Positions 46,727 to 57,629 of a stretch of DNA of 64,000 nt are shown here, in pieces (position 1 is the stretch's first letter; the number at the start of each line of letters is the position of its first letter). This stretch comes from Sphagnum compactum (taxonomy: Eukaryota; Bryophyta; Sphagnopsida; Sphagnales), in assembly GCA_965153455.1 (NCBI GenBank), contig OZ234495.1, forward strand, positions 13,140,875-13,204,874, read 5' to 3'. The notes under the pieces are model-generated. The model searched no databases. It was not told the origin of the DNA and worked only from the letters and a program-made list of their open reading frames with translations. Position numbers and translations under genes: made by a program.

Positions 46727-49123
46727 ATGAATGCTAAGAGAGCTCTAGCTTCTAGGAGGAAGGAATCTATCACGGCTAGGTCGACGCGGTCGATGGAGCT
46801 GAAGAGAACATCTGCCGCGGTTCCGGGGGTTCGGGATGCGGCAGCGAAGCCGTTGAGGAAGTCGACGCGGTCGATGGAGCTGAAGAGATCATCTCCCGCG
46901 GTTCGGGGGGTTCGGGATGCGGCAGCGAAGCCGTTGAGGAAGATCGTGGATTTGGACACAGCGGTAGTAAAGAAGGATGTGCTGATGGCTTGCCTGATGT
47001 GCAATATCTGCAAGAACACAATGCAGGAGGTGACGACCATATCCGAGTGCCTTCATGCGTTTTGTAGAAAATGTATATTCGATGCAGCCCCAGCTTCGTG
47101 CCCTGTGTGCAATGTCGACCTTGGGACCAGGCCTCTCGAGAAGCTGAAGCCGGATCCAACTCTTAATACTCTCGTGAAGTATTTCAATTCAGTACTTACT
47201 ACAGGTCGTGGAGGTGGTCGTGCAAGTTCGAGTAAGGTCGAGATCGCAATGGCCAAGGATGCTGCTGCAACAACGAAGAAAAATCATGAGGACCCAGCAT
47301 GCAATTGGATCGCCGACGATGAAGAAGCTGCTGTAGCACGTGCTGAGGAGGAGGAGGCGCAGGAATTGCTGTTGCTGACATGCCCTAAGTGTAAGCAACC
47401 GTTGGAAGAAGAAGAAGAACCGACTAGCATTACCTGCGGTGATCATGAACTCATCTGCAGGAGATGCACTGCATTCAGAGCAGCCGCCGCTACTGTCTGG
47501 CCTTTATGCAATGTCAACCTCCAGAGGATCATGAGTCCTCGACGCAAGATGCAGCTGCTTGATCAGCCGGAACTATCATCCTTCGATAGTCTCCTCAATT
47601 CCAAAGTTGCAGGTGCACCCGCAAGCTCCTCGAGCAAGGAGACAGGTGCAGTGACGTCTGGACCTGCTGCTGCTGCAAAGAACCGGCAGACTCGGAAAGC
47701 TGCTGAAGCGACCACTGCGAGCAAGGAGACAGGTGCAGTGACGTCTGGACCTGCTGCTGCTGCAAAGAACCGGCAGACTCGGAAAGCTGCTGAAGCGACC
47801 ACTGCGAGCAAGGAGACAGGTGCAGTGACGTCTGGACCTGCTGCTGCTGCAAAGAACCGGCAGACTCGGAAAGCTGCTGAAGCGACCACTGCGAGCAAAA
47901 AGACAGGTGCAGTGACGTCTGGACCTGCTGCTGCTGCAAAGAACCGGCAGACTCGGAAAGCTGCTGAAGCGACCACTGCGCCATCGGCCTGGACTCCTGC
48001 CTCGAAGAGGAAACGGCTTTCATCGAAATCACTAGCCAAGAAGAACGATGCAGCAGCCAGGCCGGCAACAACAGGTTCTCTCCATCCACTAGACTTTGCT
48101 GGGACTTCTCATGCAGCAGCGGATCCTCCCAAAGCAGCATATTTAAACTGCATATTGAACAAGTGCGCACATGAGGAGGAGGACTTCCTAAAGGATCTGC
48201 AGAGCATCAAAAGCAGAAGGTCCTTGAGAATTTGGACCGCTGACAACAACAATTCAGTAAAACTGCAGATGAGAAGAATAGTCCCACCTGCAGTACTACA
48301 GCCACCACCTCAAATCGCAGTAGCTGTAGCAGATCACGACCCGATAGATCTCTCACTGAGTTTGGGTCAAGGACGTCTTGATCTTCATGTCCCAGCTGCT
48401 ACTGAATATAATGCAGCAGATGCTGCTGATCAGCAACAAGGAATGAAGAACCAGCAGCAGCAGCAGCAGATCTGGGTCCATCTTCAACCTGCAACAACAA
48501 CAACAACAACAACAACCAAGCTGGTACAGCTGAAGCTTACCAATGATGATGCTGCAACAGCAACTGGGGCTGCTCCTGCAGCTCCTCCTCCACGTGATCA
48601 GGAGCTTCCTCCTCTTGATTCACCTTACTTGAGAATCAAAGATGTAGATATGCCAGTGTCTGTTCTCAAGAGCTATCTGATGAGGAAACTGTCATTGAAT
48701 CCAGAAGAAGAAGATGTGGACATTTTACAGTGTCACAACAGCAACAATATGATCCCTGTACAGCTGCCCATGAGCCGGTGTAGCAACAACAACAGTCATG
48801 CAACAGATGATGATCTTGCAGAACATGATCATGACATTGATCATCTTCCTCTGAAAGCCTTGAACTTCCAATTGTTTTCAGCTCAACATGCAATCAGTGA
48901 TCCAGCAGCTGCTGCTGCAGTTGCAGGTGACACTCATTCACATCCATTTGTGTTGACTGATGATCACACTCATGATGATGTGCTCTTGTGGGACAAGTTT
49001 CTAGAATCTTTTGGGGACTTACCAGAAGCAGTGCAACCCAAGGATCTTGTTGCACTCCTCTCTTACAAGAGAAAGCCATTGAGTCTAGCAGCTCTGAAGA
49101 CCCAGTCCCAATTACCAACTTGA
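46727..49123 (+). CDS. DRIP: DRIP-like RING-type E3 ubiquitin ligase with a second degenerate RING
   Basis: A single open frame of 798 residues. RING 1 (residues 92-128) is C3HC4: Cys92, Cys95, Cys108, His110, Cys113, Cys116, Cys125 and Cys128, followed by NVDLGTRPLEKLKPDPTL. This is the signature of plant DRIP (DREB2A-interacting) proteins of the PCGF-like class, which ubiquitinate transcription factors in the nucleus. A second RING-like module spans 219-261 but has Trp258 where the seventh zinc ligand should be. The linker (about 303-418) holds four 29-residue repeats. An LSLSL motif (542-546) resembles an EAR repression motif. From about residue 632, SPYLRIKDVDMPVSVLKSYL is the C-terminal RAWUL-like ubiquitin fold of this family. 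The N-terminus is a 27-residue basic direct repeat. The usual DRIP genes are intron-containing and shorter, so this intronless, expanded form is unusual. Exact substrate unknown. Confidence 0.85.
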   Translation: MNAKRALASRRKESITARSTRSMELKRTSAAVPGVRDAAAKPLRKSTRSMELKRSSPAVRGVRDAAAKPLRKIVDLDTAVVKKDVLMACLMCNICKNTMQEVTTISECLHAFCRKCIFDAAPASCPVCNVDLGTRPLEKLKPDPTLNTLVKYFNSVLTTGRGGGRASSSKVEIAMAKDAAATTKKNHEDPACNWIADDEEAAVARAEEEEAQELLLLTCPKCKQPLEEEEEPTSITCGDHELICRRCTAFRAAAATVWPLCNVNLQRIMSPRRKMQLLDQPELSSFDSLLNSKVAGAPASSSSKETGAVTSGPAAAAKNRQTRKAAEATTASKETGAVTSGPAAAAKNRQTRKAAEATTASKETGAVTSGPAAAAKNRQTRKAAEATTASKKTGAVTSGPAAAAKNRQTRKAAEATTAPSAWTPASKRKRLSSKSLAKKNDAAARPATTGSLHPLDFAGTSHAAADPPKAAYLNCILNKCAHEEEDFLKDLQSIKSRRSLRIWTADNNNSVKLQMRRIVPPAVLQPPPQIAVAVADHDPIDLSLSLGQGRLDLHVPAATEYNAADAADQQQGMKNQQQQQQIWVHLQPATTTTTTTTKLVQLKLTNDDAATATGAAPAAPPPRDQELPPLDSPYLRIKDVDMPVSVLKSYLMRKLSLNPEEEDVDILQCHNSNNMIPVQLPMSRCSNNNSHATDDDLAEHDHDIDHLPLKALNFQLFSAQHAISDPAAAAAVAGDTHSHPFVLTDDHTHDDVLLWDKFLESFGDLPEAVQPKDLVALLSYKRKPLSLAALKTQSQLPT
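46781..46942 (+). repeat. 81-bp in-frame tandem duplication at the RING gene N-terminus
   Basis: Two units, each starting tcgacgcggtcgatggagct, at 46781 and 46862, encode a basic RSMELKRxS..GVRDAAAKPL block twice. The very high identity points to recent origin. Confidence 0.9.
47633..47980 (+). repeat. Four 87-bp in-frame tandem repeats in the RING gene
   Basis: Units start at 47633, 47720, 47807 and 47894 (agcaaggagacaggtgcagt) and encode a 29-residue SK(E/K)TGAVTSGPAAAAKNR... unit. They differ by only one or two bases. The fourth differs at one residue (Lys for Glu). Confidence 0.95.
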
Positions 49124-49615
49124 TGCACATTGCACTTCAAGGCTTCATGCATGCATGCATGCAAAGCAATGAAAATCAATGGGTGGTAAGCTTACTTCTT
49201 TTATTCAGCTCTTTTGGCCATATATATATATATATATATAGGCCCTTTATCATTCCCTGATCAGGTTTGGCAAGTGAAGTTGCCAAATAATTAAACATTT
49301 AATTTCGGCATATTAATTTTTGAATTTCAATTGAGTTTTTGGCATGTTTTCAAGGAATTCATAATATTATTAGTAAGAGAGAAAGTTGTGTTATTTGTGT
49401 GCTACTTTGTACACGACCTATCTATGTAGTATCAGACCTATCATTAAAGAGTGCACAACTTCCACTCTTTTATTTGGCTGAATTTTTGAATTTTTGGAAA
49501 CAATGTGGTGACAATTTTCTTTAAATAAAATATTTTGAGTTAATGCTGAGGTTGTGCTCATGTCTACTGGAGCATAATATGAAGATCTTGTTTTACCCTT
49601 ATCATCTGTTGCCCA

Positions 49616-49660
<45 letters not shown>

Positions 49661-50555
49661 CAAATTATGGTGAAATTTTTTGTGACATTTTTCCAGGTTT
49701 TTCAATCGCAGGATTCATGTGGAATTTTGATGTGATAAATTGGGCTTAGAGAATAGAAAGAAGAAATTTTTGTTTTGGTGTACTTTTGGATAAGTGGGTT
49801 TTATTATGCACCTTGGATTTTGGATCTCAACCTGTATCATTTTGTTATGCCAGGTCTAAGATCTTAAAATCTTGCTGTAGGCAATGGCATTAAAATTTCT
49901 ATGGGGTTGAATTTTGTGAACTAAAACCTTGAATGGTTGTTGTGAGAGGTGACATTGGTTTTGACTGATTCTCTTGAGGGAATCCAGACTACACTCCTCC
50001 TCTTGTTATGCTAGATATTCCATTTCAACATGCAACTTGAGGCAAAATTCTGCCACTTCTTGTTACTTTGGTATGTGTGTATGTGGAAGGCTTTTCTTCT
50101 GTGATTCGTAGTCAAGTACAATTTGTTGGAAAGGAATGTCTGGATGTTGAGATTTGATCGGCTCTCTTTGTAAGGTAAAGACTAGGGAACTGTGAACTAC
50201 CTACTTTTTATTGGTCTCTAATCTTGAAGAAATAGACACCCCTGGGTGTTACTGTGAGCTCATTCTTTGAACTTCATGGAGCATTTCCTATTTTGGGTGT
50301 TACTGTGAGCTCATTTCTTGAACTTCATGGATCATGATTTCCTATTTTATCTGTTGCTTGTTGCTGGTTTGAACTTGCTATAAGGGGCAGAGCCATTATG
50401 CCCACTTGTTCACAATACCACACATGTGATCATACACAACATTGATACATGTGATTTGTCCTAATCATATGGTTAAACCTTTCCTCTGCAAAAACCCTAA
50501 ATTGTTTGGCTAAAATGTCTTTTTATGTTTACACTTTGAGATGCACAATCAGGAC
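49124..50555. other. RING gene 3' region and spacer
   Basis: Contains TA microsatellites (about 49221-49240 and 49627-49653) and a 51-bp tandem duplication starting gggtgttactgtgagctcat at 50244 and 50295. No further gene recognised. Confidence 0.45.
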
Positions 50556-50929
50556 GGAAGAGTGAACCAGCACCCACCAGCACACCATCCAATGGATGCT
50601 TATTATGAGTCAGATGTGGATGAACCTCAACTGAGTTAATATCTGGTTTCACCATGGAAACCCATTCTATAATAAGTAGGTTCTATATACCTACAGGAGC
50701 TGGGAAAAAGGTAAGATGGTTTATGCATAGGTAAGGGCTGCTTTTACTACCTACCTACTAGCAACCTGCAAGTGGGTTGTTAGTAGGTAGGTAGGTAGGT
50801 AGTAAAAAAAACCAACTAAGCTAACCAGGATGGTTAGCTGGGGAACTGGAATCCAACGGAAAGCTGCTTCCTGACCACTTATCATCCATCCTTTGTGGTG
50901 GGCTGGGTGGATGCTGCTTCACTCTGGCC
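50556..50929. mobile_element. Mutator-like MITE family A, copy 3, with perfect 9-bp target duplication
   Basis: AATCAGGAC flanks both sides (50547-50555 and 50930-50938). The left terminus ggaagagtgaaccagcaccc and the reverse complement of the right terminus ggccagagtgaagcagcatc agree over most positions. A 9-bp duplication with longish terminal repeats fits Mutator-like elements. The centre (about 50748-50808) is an inverted repeat: ttactacctacctactagca against its complement ending taggtaggtaggtagtaa. Confidence 0.85.
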
Positions 50930-53900
50930 AATCAGGACCAGATTTCAATAGTTGTCACAGAACTGAATATGAATTTCATATAAAAGAAACCAACCCAATT
51001 CTCTACCAGTTTGAGAGGACATCACATTTGCAAATTTGATCTCTGCTTGTTTAATAAGCAGGGTTCTTTTACCCTCCCCCCCCCTCCCAATTTTGTGATA
51101 TCAAAAATTTCAAAAAACTAGAAAAACTTGTCAAATTTACACTAGAAAAACACATTGTTCCAAATTTTTCCCAAGATTTTTGGTCAAAAAAATGACAAAT
51201 TTTGTAATGAGGCACACCAAAGCAAACTTTCAGTTGTAAAGTTGTGCCTATGCCTTTTAGAATCTCAGTTCAGCAACAAATTGACCCATGTTCTGACTCC
51301 TGACCATCAGGTAGCCATCAATCTCTCTCAAACTCCAGATCATAACTTGAGAGTAGTGTGACCACTAGTGTATGGAAAACTATTTATCAGCTTTTTTTTG
51401 TTTGCAATAGTTGTGAAGTATAATTTGAATGGGATGATCACCACAACATAAAGAATGAAAATCATTCTTTATCAACCCTCCTCCTATTTGGGCATACTGA
51501 CTAAAATTTATGTCCAAAGATAAGTTCATTGGTATGCGTGAAAAATAATTATCAAGTTTTCATGTACTCCTATTTTTTGGGTCATTCTATCACTTATAAA
51601 ATGATTTGCTCAAAGAGTAGTAAGACAAGGTTGAAAGTAATGGCTTTAGAAGGACAATTTGCAAGGAAGGGTTTGTTTATAGAGGGGAGGGAAATTAGGC
51701 TTGTAAGCTTACATGGAAGGGAAGGAAGGAGGTCTTAAGGGGGGAGGGAGGAGAGGCGTTCTGTATAAAAGCCTCAAATGAACAAACAAACATGAATAGT
51801 GTCATTTTTACCTATGAAATGTAATTCCATCTATGTTATAATCTTGTGATCTTCATGCATGGAATTCGCTTTGATACATGTGGTAAATTCAATAAACATA
51901 AATTCATTTAGGCATTAGGTGGAAAATTACATTGTGCTTGGGGCATGTAATGAATAATTAGTTTTAACCCAATTCTACTGGAGTGTTTAAAAACATGAAT
52001 AAGAAGCATGTTGCACATCTTGGGGTCTGTCATGTTTTTTAGGTGCTAAGGTTAATAGGGACATTTGGAACAAAACTTGGCATTGCACAACATGTGTTCA
52101 ACAACTAAGGTTTAAATTGTTCAATTATCAAAGACTAAAAGTGTGTTGTATTTCAAATCATGCATCAAACAGCCAAGAAGTTGAGCATGAAAGAAGTCAT
52201 GTAACTTTTTGCTACATGTAAATTGTTAACAACCACAACAAACAAACCACATAGAAGCAGCCCTACATAGATCATGTCTTGGGTGTCTTCATTTTTTATT
52301 TTATTTTACTTTTTTCAAAAAAAGATCGATGGCCAAAACCATCACAGGGAGACAAAAAGGGAAGGCCAAAGAAAGGCCAAAAGATGCACAGCCCGCAGGA
52401 ACCAAAAAAAGGCAGAGAGCTAGTCCCTCTCGTGAGTCATCATTGAATTCCAGGTCAAAAAATTTTGAGTGGCTGAATTAGTTTGAATACTCTTTGTGGT
52501 CTTAATAGTTTCATGCCAAGGCCAGGTTTATTTTCCATACTTTGTTTCCCCCCACGACTCAGTAGAGGGTTAAATCCCTCTACCTCTCTTGCCATTGCAA
52601 CATCACAAGCACAACAGCTTGCACCTTCAAGTACCTCCGATACTGTATGAAGGTAGGTAGTGGCCACTACCTCCAGTAATGCTGAATTATGTTTGTTTTC
52701 TGCCAAATGTAACATAAATGTAACACACAGGAAGCATATGAGGCTGTCTGGAACAAGATGCTCAATTCTGCATTCAAACTGCATGTGGCAAAATATTAAT
52801 TGTCCCCACTCATTTTCAAGGTTAACGGAAAGGAAGAGAATGGGCACAACATGAAACTTCTGCCATAGGTTTAACCCCTTACAAAGGAAAACATGTGTGT
52901 CTTGAAGGTGCAAGCAGTTGCCTGCAGTTCTGGAAATTCCTGCGCCTTCCTAATCAGCACCTGATGATTACAGATGCCTTCACTTCACATCACCACAATC
53001 CATGACATTCCACATGTGTAGCAACATGTACATGACTTCATCTAATTGATCTACAGACAAGGATCTTTCACACATGACAACTCTTTGAATTAGTAGTTTC
53101 ACAATTTACATCCAGATAGCACAATGCGTTCTATTAAGGGAGAATGTTGTGTCCAAAATGTCAAAATGCATTATGCTTTCTGGATTACTGACGTTTAGGA
53201 TCCCTACAGTTATTTGGTGTACTGTGTTCCCCCAGGATTATCATTGGTCCACACTTGCAGAATTGACAATTAGAAGAAGTCTGCATGCTTTTGTGAGACT
53301 GGCAAGAAAAGGTGATGCTGCCACAGAATTCTCACTTAACAGGTTGCTTAAACCTTACCACAAATCGCCATGCCATGGGATGCCTAAACCCAAAAGATGC
53401 AGTAGCATTGTGTTCAAGAATGCAGGGACAAGTCACAAATCAGAATTGCAAGAAGACGCCTCCACTTCTTTGAGGATTCTCCATGCAGGGGGTGGCTGCG
53501 AGTCCTGTCATTTTCTGAATGACCCACTCACCCTCTTCAAGTTCAGTACCTTGATGTTGAACTCTTACATACAACACAAGCCAGGACTAGACAACACATT
53601 CAGGTGATTGCTCCTTAGGGATGGGTGGGTCATCTTCCATGAGGAATAGCCCTCAGTAATACCTGAAAATACCACCTTCATTAAGAATCTCTTCTTTCTC
53701 TTCTTCCCCAGGTTGTTGAATCCTCTAAATAGATATACCTGGCAAGTATTACCAGGATTTAGTTGGAATTCCACCTTCTCCAGGTACAATAATTTCCAAT
53801 GCCATCTTTTATCACATGAAGCTTGAGATATACTATGTCTTGAGAAGCTCTGAAGCATGTGCCATAACCAAAAGGGACCAAAAGAGTCGAACTAACTCAA

Positions 53901-54560
53901 CAAGAGAGGTCCAGTAGTCAGGGAAACTGAACTCATCATTTTGTTTGATATTTACCCCAATTCAACCCATCCAAAAAGTTCAAGCATCTGACAAAGGTTC
54001 CCGCAAAACACTCAACAGAAAAATGCCAATGTTTTGATTTTAAACCCTTCTAAAACAGAGATCTTCTTCTAGTTAGGAAACTATTATGACATTGAGACCG
54101 ACCAAATGTGTCTACAGGCAACCAAGCTTCTTCACAGATATGTGTTGTTTTTTTTTTCCTGTAACAAGCATAGCATGCAAATTTGTCCCTCCCAATAATA
54201 TTCATAGACAGTTAATACAAAGAATACATCAGAGCTCTTGCTTGCAGACAGGAATACAGAATGAAAAGTTTTCTGTGTTTGTTTATGTCTACATAATCAA
54301 AATGGGAACGAGATGGAAGACCTTGAAGAAGATGGCGAAAAGAGAGCCACTGGAAAATATTTGCTTGCATTGGTAGACTGTCCTTCCTTCTTCAAGAAAG
54401 TTTTTTTCTGCAGACTCAGGATCAGTTGTCACAGAACAACAATCAATATCACCAAGAGTGACAAAAGGACTGGACAAAGGATTGCAGACGATTTCAACAG
54501 AGATTTGATTGTAAAAGAAAAGTGTCCTGAAGAAAACACAAGATTCCTTCAAATCCTCTG
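50930..54560. other. Spacer between the RING gene and HEMD
   Basis: A purine-rich tract with G runs lies at 51650-51760. Two open stretches of 152 codons each, at 52455-52913 (minus) and 53149-53607 (plus), match no family I know and show no supporting splice or promoter signals; they may be chance or fragments of an unrecognised gene. Composition here is nearer to that of genic DNA than in the middle of the window. Confidence 0.4.
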
Positions 54561-54580
54561 AGAGAGAGAGAGAGAGAGCG
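54561..54580 (+). promoter_or_regulatory. GA microsatellite in the HEMD leader
   Basis: A run of GA dinucleotides (gagagagagagagagagcgc) lies about 125 bp upstream of the HEMD start codon. The CT tracts before MSRA and the RING gene are comparable. A role in binding GAGA-type factors is inferred. Confidence 0.4.
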
Positions 54581-54705
54581 CGAGATTTCATCACCGAGAA
54601 TGATCAAGGGAAATGACGATTAGGGTTCAAAAACCAAGATCTCCGTCTGTCGCAAAGATGCTTCTTGCAACAACTAGAGACTTCTTCTTCCTCTGAGCTT
54701 TGGAC

Positions 54706-57629
54706 ATGGCTACAATTATGGCAGTCGCAGCAGTGCAATCTTTGCCCTCGGCGGCAAGAAGAACAATAGTCTTCTCCCATTCAGACTGGTGCTATGCAGG
54801 TGTGCGACTGGCAACCGAAAGCAACAACAACAACTCACCTTCTTCTGTTTCAATTTCTCTTAGGAATGGACGTACTAGTAGTAGTAGTAGACACACAGTG
54901 GTGTGTGCTGCTGCAAGGAGGAGCTCGACGACGACGACGACGAAGACCGCGTCGTGCGCACTGTTAGGCGATGCAGCAGCAGCAGTCGACGAGGGAAGAG
55001 GAGGGATTGCGGGTATGAGTGTCGTGGTTACAAGGGAGCGCGGCAAGAACGGCAAGCTCATCAAAGCATTGGTGCGTGAGGAGGAGGAGGAGGAGCGTTG
55101 CATTTCTTCACTACGTCAGAGTGAGGAATTGGAAAGCCTTTGCTGAGATCCAAACTGTGATGGATGGATGCAGGAAACGCTAGGGATTCAGTGTGTGGAG
55201 CTGCCTCTGATCGAGCACAGGACGGGACCAGACCTTCCAAAGCTTGTTTACATCCTTCGCGGTATTGCATTTTTTGTATTGCACAAATTGGTGCTTCCCT
55301 TCCCTCATGAGCTTTGCTTGCTTTCTCATCACTTTCTCTTCTGTGTCTAGTGTGCTTTTCTTCAATTACATTTTTATGAATGAAGAAGCTCTGGAGGTGC
55401 TGCTGCAGAGGTTGAGTTCGGCTGGATTGTTGTCACATCACCAGAGGCAGCTGCAGTGTTTCTTGATGCTTGGAAGTACGCTGTGTCCCGATCCCCTTTT
55501 TTTATGAGATTGTGCTGCACTTAGGCTCTGAGCTTCATCACCCTCCTCTTCTTCTTCATCGCCTCTTCTTCTATCATCAGTCCCTCATGGCGATTAGCAT
55601 GCCAGCTTGCCAATCTATCAGTTCCTCATCTTGCTGAAGGCATTGAAACAAACTTGTATTTGCTGAGCACCATGGACATAACATGATGAAGTTATTTTTG
55701 TGTCAGGGATGGGGTTTTTTTTATGGCTTTGTCATGATGAAGACATGGGTGCAGCAGTACCTGCCACCATTCTCAACACACATATTCTTTCATCCCCAAG
55801 AGACTTGCAAAAATGAACAAGATCCAGACAAATATGTTGTTGGTGTGAGCCTTTCACAAATCTGATCAATTCTGCTTCATTGTGGTTTGTTTGGTGCTGA
55901 GCCAGGGATGCAGGATTCCCAAAAGCAAGGATTGCAGTTGTTGGCACTGGCACAGGCCAAGTCTTTGACAACATCCAGGAAGGTAGAGACCAGTTACAAG
56001 TTGCATTTACACCTTCTAAAGGTGAGCTCCCAACTCCATGTCCTCCTCCTAAGGGAGCATGTTGAGATGCAGTATAATATAGTGAGCATCTTGATGTTAT
56101 CTGTAATCTGTAATCTCCAGATTATGCTGAGTGTGCTGTCGTTCTTTCTTTCTCTGGTGGTAGTCATCCTACATTGGGATATGAAATTGTGTTGTTCTGG
56201 TCACATGTGGAATTCTGTCTTGTGGCAGCAAATGCAAAGGTGTTGGCTGCAGAGCTTCCAAAGCATGATGAAAGAGACAGCCAAGTACTCTACCCAGCCT
56301 CCCTGAAAGCAAGCAATGATCTAGGTATGAAAGTTATGATGTTCACAATATGCCGATGCTTTTTGAGAAAGCAAGGCTACGAGGGCAGCTTTCTTACTCA
56401 AGCTTCCAAGCAAATTGTTGGCCAGATGCAAGCTCCATGGTACTTTTTCCTGAAGCTGATTTGACTATTGATCTGTGCTAAATCTAAACACTGGCAAAGA
56501 TTGGTGAGTGGGTTACAGAGACAGGCCTGACAGAGCGTGGATTCTCTGTAATGCGGCTCAATTCCTACTCCACGGTACTTTCTTCTTCTCCTGTACCATG
56601 AGTTTCATTTCTCCTCCTTTGTCCACGTCTCCTACAGAGGCAGGTAACGTGCTGCTAATCTCATGCACATAGCTGTCAAGATGGCTTTTTTGTGTAGATG
56701 ATACTTGTCTGCCTCTCTTTCGGGCACATGAACTCTGAAAGGATCTCAAGGTAAAGTTTTTAAGAGCTCTGGACAGGGTCTTTAACTCTTGGTGATAGTG
56801 CAACTTAAGTTTTGGCAAGAGACCGTTTGGCCACAGGAGGCAAATTAGACAGTGCCTCGTGTATTCAACTTACGTGTGCACTGTCTTATGCAGCATGCAT
56901 GCCTCTCATTTATTTCTCTCTGTGCATACAGGAGTCAGTACAGGGCTTGGATGACAATTTGGTGGCAACTGCAGCATTAGCACCTGTTGCTACCTTTGCA
57001 TCTCCTACTGCTGTCAAGTTTGTGTTGACCTAGCATGCCATTCTTGTCAAGTTTGTGTTAATCTGGCATGTCATTCTTTGTTGTGAGATAGTCTAAGAAA
57101 TGTCTCTTAAATGCGCACAAAGGTGAGAAAAGTTTGAGAAGGTGGAGAATGTATGATCAATGCAGAGAGAACTGCAACATGAGGCAGAGAACAAACAGGT
57201 AAATCTATGTAATTCCTGAATGTGTAAACCCTTTGGATGAATGTGGGATTGTGCAGGGCCTGGGTGGAACTTGTGGCAGGGACTAGAAGATGGGATGGGG
57301 CAGCAGCTTGCATTGGCAGCACATCAGCTGTTGCAGCCCAGAAAGCAGGATTGAAAAAGATCTTCTATCCTGAGAGCCCCGGACTGGATGGGTAACCTTC
57401 TATCATTCTACCCACCAGTCTCTTGCTGAAGGAACCGGTGCATTATCGTGAAGAGACCCTCAAGCAACTCTTAATGTAGATGGATGTTATGTCTGTTAAT
57501 TTGGCAGAGAGAACTTAAACAATGCTTGTACTAACAACATGGTGTTCATTCACTCAATCATTGCTATCTCATGTGTGAAAACACAGGTGGGTGGACAGCA
57601 TTGTAGACGCCCTCAAGTCACAGATATAA
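54706..57629 (+). CDS. HEMD: Uroporphyrinogen-III synthase, plastid-targeted
   Basis: The enzyme closes and inverts ring D of hydroxymethylbilane to give uroporphyrinogen III, the precursor of chlorophyll and heme. Nine exons join in frame with GT/AG borders: 54706-55071, 55174-55261, 55409-55475, 55906-56021, 56229-56324, 56519-56574, 56932-57017, 57257-57391 and 57587-57629, in total 350 residues. Residues 1 to about 103 are Ser/Ala/Arg/Thr-rich with few acids, a likely plastid transit peptide. The core begins VVVTRERGKNGKLIKAL (106-122). Family blocks follow in order: GIQCVELPLIEH, GWIVVTSPEAAAVFLDAWK, IAVVGTGTGQVFDN, FTPSKANAKVLAAELP, VLYPASLKASNDL, GFSVMRLNSYST, ATFASPTAVKAWVEL, ACIGSTSAVAAQKAGLKKIF and YPESPGLDGW. 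The ATG at 54706 is the first in frame. Exon 7 ends inside a 33-bp tandem duplication. Confidence 0.97.

Noticed and set aside
47563-48170. Long open frames antisense to the RING gene repeats
   Set aside because: They mirror the 87-bp coding repeats on the other strand. The sense frame carries the domains.
49215-49660. TA-rich runs as promoter TATA boxes
   Set aside because: They are plain TA microsatellites after the RING gene with no following coding region.
52455-53607. Two 152-codon open frames of opposite strands before HEMD
   Set aside because: No recognised domain and no clear splice or promoter support. Lengths are possible by chance at this composition. Transcript data would settle it.
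54700-54705. Upstream TTG as HEMD start
   Set aside because: The in-frame ATG six bases on is the normal eukaryotic start and already yields a complete transit peptide and enzyme.
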